Translations under genes and position numbers: made by a program
The notes under the pieces: model-generated
What the model was told of the DNA's origin: nothing
The model's database searches: none
Seen by the model: only the letters and a program-made list of their open reading frames with translations
Source: Sipunculus nudus
Taxonomy: Eukaryota; Annelida; Sipuncula; Golfingiida; Sipunculidae
Reading direction: 5' to 3'
NCBI GenBank assembly: GCA_026874595.1
Contig: CM049306.1
Coordinates: 29,999,519-30,063,518 of the forward strand
Length of the DNA: 64,000 nucleotides
Part shown: piece after piece, positions 57,083-64,000 of the stretch
How the letters are laid out: each line of letters starts with the position of its first letter
Position numbering within the stretch: position 1 is the stretch's first letter

Positions 57083-60000
57083 TTCTCAAGTTTTCCCTCC
57101 CCGCCCGCACACATTCTGGTGTACAAGCCTGTATCCTCTTTTCACTTTTATTTTCCGCCGGACGACCCTTTGCCAACCAACGAGAGAACGGCGTGAAAGC
57201 ACCAAAATGCGACAGGAATTTTTTCAAGCAGGGACGTTCACGATAGATGGCACTGAAGAGTAATTGAGGCACCATTTTAAATATTCCAAACTTGACGTTA
57301 AAGTGACCCATTGAAATAAAAATTAAGGTACTTTGCCGTCTCTCTTTTGATGACCACCTGAATGTTAAACATTAATCTTAGTGGAACCCAGCTGTATAAA
57401 GCCGGCTACCAACCCACCTTTTCTGTAAAGTTTATATATGTGATTTCTTTTTAACACTTTGGTTTACTTATTTATACATGTAATTCATGTCAAGAAAAAT
57501 TCTTATAATGTCATTGTAATGGATGTATTAGCTTGTATATCTACGAGCGATTAGTAAATAGAGCTAAGCTAAGAAAACGAAAAAAAATATAACCCATAAG
57601 CTGGTTAGTTGCATATGTACGGAAGTAAAAGGCCCCATGTTACAAAACACATTTTGCAAAAGTATTTTAGCGGGTCCCCGCGTTACAAATATGTGGATGT
57701 AAACAAAACGAACAGCCTGTGTGTGATAGGATAAGGATTTTCTTTTCTATAATCATAACGGTCACGGAATTATCTTTAGTTAATAGACGTCAGATATCGG
57801 AAAAGGCCCCTTTAATTTTTCATCCCAATTATATAAGGGACAGCAATTAACACCTTTCAAGACATGTAACCGTCTTTGCATCTCCAGTCTCACTGGGTCT
57901 GACAGCATGTTTTTTTACACGGGCTTTTAATGCTCATATAAATAAACATACTTGATCCTTAATGGAGAAATGACGGCATCTCATAATAAACCTCGTTTCG
58001 CTGTCAACGCCGTGTATGTTAAATCTCAGAAATGGGGTCATATATAGGAAAGGCTCCTACAAATAATACATACAAACGAGTGCCAAGACTCACTGCATGA
58101 GTAAAAATTATATTCAAACCTCAAAATCAATTCAAACTGCTTATTACCATAAATATAAAGCATTAATACGGACTATTCAAAAGCAGATTTGTTTTCTTGT
58201 GTACAGTAAAAACGTGCAAACCTCCATTAAAACCAATTCCTTTTGCCCCGTAGGTCTACCTTTAAAGAGAATGGCAAGTTAAGATTTGTCTGTCATACTG
58301 CAAGTAAAATGGTTGCTAACGAGAAGCAATTAATAAAAAAGAATAGACAGATCAGAATAGTAATATTCTACTATAGAATCATATCGATATTGCACATTAA
58401 GTAGTACACTGACAAGTTTAATGGCCGATTTTCCATTAATAATGTTCAATATAAAAAAAGGAATACTAATGGCTATTTGTTTTATGAATAATTTTCGTTA
58501 CATAAAAAAAGGGATTATTATGGGTTATTTTTTTCATTGATAGTGGTACATTTAAACAAGAAAACGGGTCCATTGATTATCTTTGTAACTCAGCCTTTTT
58601 TTTATTTGGTAGCAGCATTCAGGCTGAGGCCGCTTGATTTAAGACGCAAGTGCCATTGTTTCTTAAATTGCAATCAGCTGTCATGGGAATTTTACTGCAG
58701 ATGCTTTATGACAGACTAACCCAGAAGAGATCTAACTCAGACTTATGTTTTCTCTTGGAGGTTGGAATCTCTACAGCGTGATTTCGAATTATACTTCAGT
58801 CTGTTCCACAGTGAGATGCACTGAAATTTGGCAATATTTTAATTAACTGAGAAGATTATTACCTAATATTAGGCCTTAAGTCCCTCATCAGTTTAAGTGT
58901 TCTATTGTGTGGCAATATTTAAGTTTAAGAGGATACTTGCCGATTGTCAGTGGCAGTCTATACTGGTGGAACAGACTATACAAGGAGCTATAAATAGATT
59001 TTCTATTGATTGTCATTTATTTTTGAACACGATATTCATGAAAGTGATGAATATGAAAACCCTCGTGAATAAAACGCAGCATCAACACAAATGATTTCAT
59101 TTATATATAGACCTTTTTAGCATCTGATGTTTGCGGGGTCATTTGACACTCAGGGTCAAAAGTTGGAAACGATTAATATAACAAATATCATGCAGGTTTT
59201 TATTGTTAACTTTAAATAAATTATTGATTTTATGAATAATATATGATGTTTTATATAATATGTTATTAATGTAATGATCTATAAGTATAACTAGGACGGG
59301 TCATCTCTTCTGGCAGTCAGTTATAAAAAGTCCTATAACTAGGGCTTGGTGGTTGTCGGGGGGGGGGGTAATATCAATTTATTGTGTCTGAATGTCCGTG
59401 TTTGGCGATCAGTTATCGACATTCTAACACTGATAACTGGCTCAAGCTTTGCGATATAACAAAGATAATTTATGATAAGAAATTTCATGTTAATTTTATA
59501 TGAATAACGGCGCTTGGCTCCTAACTCGATAAAATTTGACAATCTTTGTTGCGATGTTATCATTGCAAATAATAATAATAATCTATATTAGCACATGCTC
59601 CGTTTGGTGAATCAACTAATGGAAAGTATATAGATATTTCTATATCCATCCTTTATTGATTCTTGTCAGAGCTATCGATTATTGCACGCGTGATTCTTCC
59701 TCTTGTACTGCATGGTTAATATATGGATATACCTCGCCAGCCCTTCAGCAAACCCATCGTCGTGAAAAAGCATTTATAATACAAGCTGACATTCCATAGA
59801 ACACTGAAAGTCCTCATTCATTACTCACCAATATTCTACTTTTTAACAAAAATGAACCCAATTGAAACTATCAAATGGAAATCCCATTCTTGAAAAATAA
59901 AATCGTATATATATGAACAGCAGATATCTTTTGAACCATTAAATATAAATAATATCCTTTGGGAGCAATAACAGACGTAAAAATATATATGACTGTTCAT

Positions 60001-60428
60001 TAATGGCCCAAGGGTAACACGCTGTATATAGAAATCTACCGGGTTTATTGAGAAATATCCATTCCGTCATACAGGTTCTGTCCTGTAATATGATATACTA
60101 ACTACGTTTACATGCTGCATTGATTGCAGTCGGTAACTATGACAACCATTGCAGTGTCATATATGTCTCCTGGGATATAGTGACAGTTATGACAGACATT
60201 ATGTAATGCATGGCTCCATACTGTGTGTTCTCACGCACGGCATTTATCCACCTGTAGATGGCTGGTCTATTATTATGGAGTTAGTTGCGTTTATTATTCT
60301 ATCTCTGCCATCATTGTTTGAGCCAGGGGTTCAAAGTTTACATCAAGCTGGAGATGAACGAGCACCACTTCTACACTGTTGCTTTGGCATACAGAATAGT
60401 CTGACATTTTGTATGTTGTATATTATGT
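57083..60428. other. No gene seen
   Basis: AT-rich. G9 run at 59358, AAT repeats near 59568. Frames up to about 80 codons lack motifs or splice context. Confidence 0.5.
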
Positions 60429-61063
60429 AATAAGCGCCACGGGCGCTTAATGTTTGAGTATGTGACCCCTCCGATCTGAAAGGAGCACCGCCCCACCTAT
60501 AGAGCCTAAATTTGCCCGAATTATCAATTTGGTGACTTGAATGTTGCAATCCAAGATGTAAGATTAGGATCATGCATTTGTGGTCTTCATATGACCATAA
60601 ATATCTCATTTAAACTAGAATGCAAGCCTCCGCCATGTGGGGTGGGGGTGGGGGGGGGGGGGGGGGGGAGTTGTCCCTATATTGGCATGTTTCCCAACCT
60701 CTTTTGCTTTGACTTAATCGGCCAATATTCCCTGGTCCATTCGTGCATAAGTGACTTAACATTTGTAAATATTTTTGGTTGACGTTCCTGAAACAAGATC
60801 AAGTTAAAGATCCACACCGAATCTGATCAGTTTGCCATTGACCCATTCCCAAAATGCACTGAAAGTTGTATGAGATTCTGGTCATGTTTGCGTTTGTATA
60901 TATGCACATACACACACGCACACACACAAACTGGGACACCTCCCGGGGCATGCAATGAATATTTATGACTTAAGGGAGTGGTTCCTTTTGATTGATGATG
61001 ATAAAAAGTTTGCCAGGAATTACAAAATCAGTGGAGGCTGCTCACAAAGCAGGGCGCTTATTA
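60429..61063. mobile_element. Possible short TIR element
   Basis: TAATAAGCGCC at 60429-60439 is the inverse of GGCGCTTATTA at 61053-61063. The left end also has its own hairpin AAGCGCC-ACG-GGCGCTT. A G-rich run near 60640-60669 and an (AC)n tract near 60907 lie inside. No target duplication seen. Confidence 0.35.
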
Positions 61064-63311
61064 GGTTAATTTCGGTATATATTTAATTTCAGTTATACAG
61101 TTTTTAACATGTTTCGTTAAAGCGACCGGTCATAATGGCGTCTGCATTGGTTATTTAAACATCATTTTTTATCGATTCAAACTGAGAGTGCACATCTACG
61201 TTTCAGATTCCGGTGTCTGGCTACAACAGCTGAATTGGAGATAGAAAGTCCCTTTGCCGGGATGGTTTGCTTTGAAACTGTTTCATTCAGCCAAAATGAA
61301 CTAACAGCGTGAGAGACTACGCAAATAATAATGAAACTTTAATTTTTCATGTTTTTAAGCCGGGTTACCTGTTCTCTTTTAAACAATTAAAAAAAATTAA
61401 AGAATCATTTAAATACTAAACAGTTTCATATTTTATTATAAACATATTTTCATAAACCACGTTTAATCAGTAATTCACATTTAATGTTAGGTCACTGTTA
61501 TATAGTATTTACATGAATAAAATTAAATCATGAAACAGTCTCACATGCAAAGTTATTTCGCTCTAACCTGACATGCAATGGATCGGTTTCATCAGGCACA
61601 CTTTGATGAATAAGATGAAACTGAGAAAAAAAAAAGAAAAAAAAAAACCCAGCAGTTTTGTATTAAAGTTCAGTAAGCCAAAATATTTTCCGAAAAATCT
61701 ATTAAAATGTATTAAGTAAGAGTGACCTAGTTCTCAAGTTTCTATGGAAGTGTTTTTTTAACGAATTTTGTCGTGAATGAAAAAGGAGAATTGACTGCGT
61801 GGGGTGCGTGTTTGGCTTAAAATACTCATGCATGGGCTTCTCCTGGACCAGTGTGTGTTGAAGTGTTATGGGAAGAATCAAAAGAAGCGAGAAATGTGAG
61901 AAGGGGCGCAAACGGGTTCTCGAATTTCTGCTAATCGACAAAAAGCTTCCCTTATCCTTCCACCGAGAAGGAGATAACAGTCTGGCTGTCTGAGTGTCAC
62001 GCTCTTGGAAGAACAGAAGTCGTCGTTTTCTATTTCTTCAAAGGTTTAATCAATAAAATGGTGGCCATGTTATCACTGCATACTTCGGCGAGCTTTGGCG
62101 GGAGACGGAGAGGCTTGTCCCGTCATTTTGACAACCGGTGATTACATACCAGGTTTTAACGCAATAAAATTAGTTTTTATTTATATATATAAACAGACCT
62201 AAGGGGTTGATGAAGTCAACAAAAGAGTCTGAATGACGGTTCAAAGTTACTTTTGGGTACGTGTTTATAAAACGTGTATTTTTCACGTATATATTTTGCT
62301 TATGCGTGAAAAAAAGGCAGACTGTAGTTTTACATATTTTTCTTATATTTTAAACCTTTTGACATAAAATCCGCATTGGAATGTACTGTTAATATGTAAT
62401 TTCATCAATCTGAGTGAATTAAGGAGAGAGAGAGAGAGAGAGAGGGAGAGATTTGAATAAAATAGATAATTTTTTCTGATACATGACATTTTTCCTCCTA
62501 TTTTTCATTCATAGGAAGGGACTGAGCAAGGTCCACTCATTTTATATCCTGAGCAATAATTCAATAATGTCATTGAATATGCACATAATTTCTTCATCAC
62601 AAACCGTATGTTATGTTAAATGTGACATTTCGTTTCCATGCCAAGTTCAGGAAACGCCTCGCCGGCAAATGGGATAGAAGTTTTAGTTGCCATGGCAATT
62701 GGAGTTCCACCATGGAGCCTGCAGGATTTGGGATTTTCTATATATAATGTCAGCTAAACGCACGGATAAACCATATCTTTCATTGCACACAACAGTGATC
62801 TACGAGAACTGATTCATTAATGCATTTGTCATTCAAAGTGTCGGCAAAAATCCCAATGAATATTTTATGAGCTGATTCTACCAAGCCACATGGCCGACCT
62901 CGGACAGTCGACGGGGTAGTTACTCATCTTTCTTTCGCAGATGGATAGGTATTCCGTGGAAAGGAAGGATTAAACTTAGCTCGGAATCTGTTATATCAGT
63001 TTCGCAGGTTTTTAAAATAACCCATGTTAGACATGGCTACAAATGAGAAACGGCCGTGATTATTTGTTTAAGCAGCGGACACGTCTCCGAGTAGCTGTAT
63101 AATATGTTTAGCCCGTTCAGAATATTCGAAATTGTTTTGTTGCATTCTAAAAGCACGTACACAAAGCGTTTGTACATGGTTGAGAATAATTAATTGAATC
63201 AAAACAGGCATTAATATTTAAAATTAGTCATTAATAATTCAAACCAGATGCCTGTCTATCTCTCTGTCTGTTTGTCTGTCTCCCCCCCACCCCCCCCCCC
63301 CCCCCCCATTG

Positions 63312-63345
<34 letters not shown>

Positions 63346-63400
63346 GACAGAGGCGAACGCATGATGTAAACTCTGTAACACATAGACTCTGTGTTTGAAG
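61064..63400. other. No gene seen; simple repeats
   Basis: (GA)n at 62424-62445, a C-rich run at 63280-63308 and (CT)n at 63311-63340. Otherwise unassigned. Confidence 0.5.
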
Positions 63401-63409
63401 CGGACCTAT

Positions 63410-63640
63410 CCACATACTAGGTATATTCAATAGACCTGATTTCTTTTAATTTACAATTTTATGGTATCTCCAAACATTTCGTTCTAAAACCCTTGGCTTA
63501 CTCCTGTGCACAAGTGGAAGAAAGGCTTACACCAGGCGCGATCAGTGGCGAAAACATAAACATAGCGCACCCGCCATCTGCCGGTCGTACCTAGCATCTC
63601 TAAAAATCAAGATTTTTCACACTCCCGGCCAGTGTTTCTT
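63410..63640. repeat. Second copy of the SINE-like body
   Basis: CACATACTAGGTAT, TTACTCCTGTGCACAA and ACCAGGCGCGATC match 50935-51030 in the same order and orientation. No tRNA-like head is seen here. Confidence 0.6.
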
Positions 63641-64000
63641 TTCTTAGTAATGCGCCCGTCCTAGACGAGACGAATTATGGTATACTTACAGTCCGTTCGT
63701 TTGTTATCTTTTAGTTTTCACGCGATAACTTACCAGGCCCTCTATAGATTTCACGGAATTCATCCTAACTAATCACGAACACATTATCTCGAATCGAGTA
63801 CGATTCTAGGCAAAATTCAGGCTTATTTAATCAGGTCAGAGGTCCCAAGGCTTATTTGTGGTGTCACCGCGATAACTTACTAGTAATATGATGTATTTTG
63901 ATGAAACTCAACAAAAATATTGAACAACATAATATATCGCCTAACTTTGATTCCCTGTAAAATCTATGCACGTTTAATTACTTAACAACAAAAATCGGAT

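Overview
The window is eukaryotic, intron-rich, AT-rich DNA dense in repeats. I infer a marine mollusc, probably a bivalve, from repeat style: arrays whose tails run through GACGGACGACGGAC-type sequence into a hairpin containing AGCTCAG, plus palindromic miniature elements and many (TA)n tracts. No sequence search was possible, so the taxon is a guess.

One protein-coding gene is certain. It is TAF3, the TFIID subunit that joins a histone fold to an H3K4me3-reading PHD finger. It lies on the minus strand from ATG 32365 to stop 7158. Nine coding exons join in phase to 989 codons plus stop: histone-fold exons 1-2, a short linker exon, a large basic exon 4, a Lys/Glu/Asp exon 5, an IPKLTL-type exon 6, a Pro/Ser exon 7, and the PHD split over exons 8-9. 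Intron 5 uses a GC donor. A 20-bp minisatellite that copies the 3' splice site lies directly against PHD exon 8.

Layout: 1-7.1 kb is intergenic or 3' flank with a family-A array, a TIR element and a long hairpin. 7.2-32.4 kb is TAF3; its introns hold two array-bearing element families (A and B), one nested in the other. 32.4-38.5 kb holds the TAF3 5' flank, two unassigned possible exons, a palindrome between TA tracts, and a MULE-like element with long TIRs and a 9-bp target duplication. 40.9-41.4 kb holds a decayed Helitron helicase end. 41.6-48.3 kb is a complete but inactivated LTR retrotransposon whose integrase lies upstream of reverse transcriptase (Gmr1-like order) and whose gag is SCAN-like. 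48.3-64 kb has no convincing gene; it holds a TA-flanked MITE, palindromes, minisatellites, a tRNA-headed SINE-like repeat and a probable solo LTR.

Most striking signals: (1) the 12-bp dyad GGTGGCGCCACC spaced alternately about 149 and 129 bp in family A, and also heading many family-B units; (2) minisatellite expansion of the splice acceptor of the TAF3 PHD exon; (3) the Gmr1-like pol order with SCAN-like gag in a probable protostome; (4) unit-for-unit colinearity of two family-B arrays, one split by a family-A insertion.
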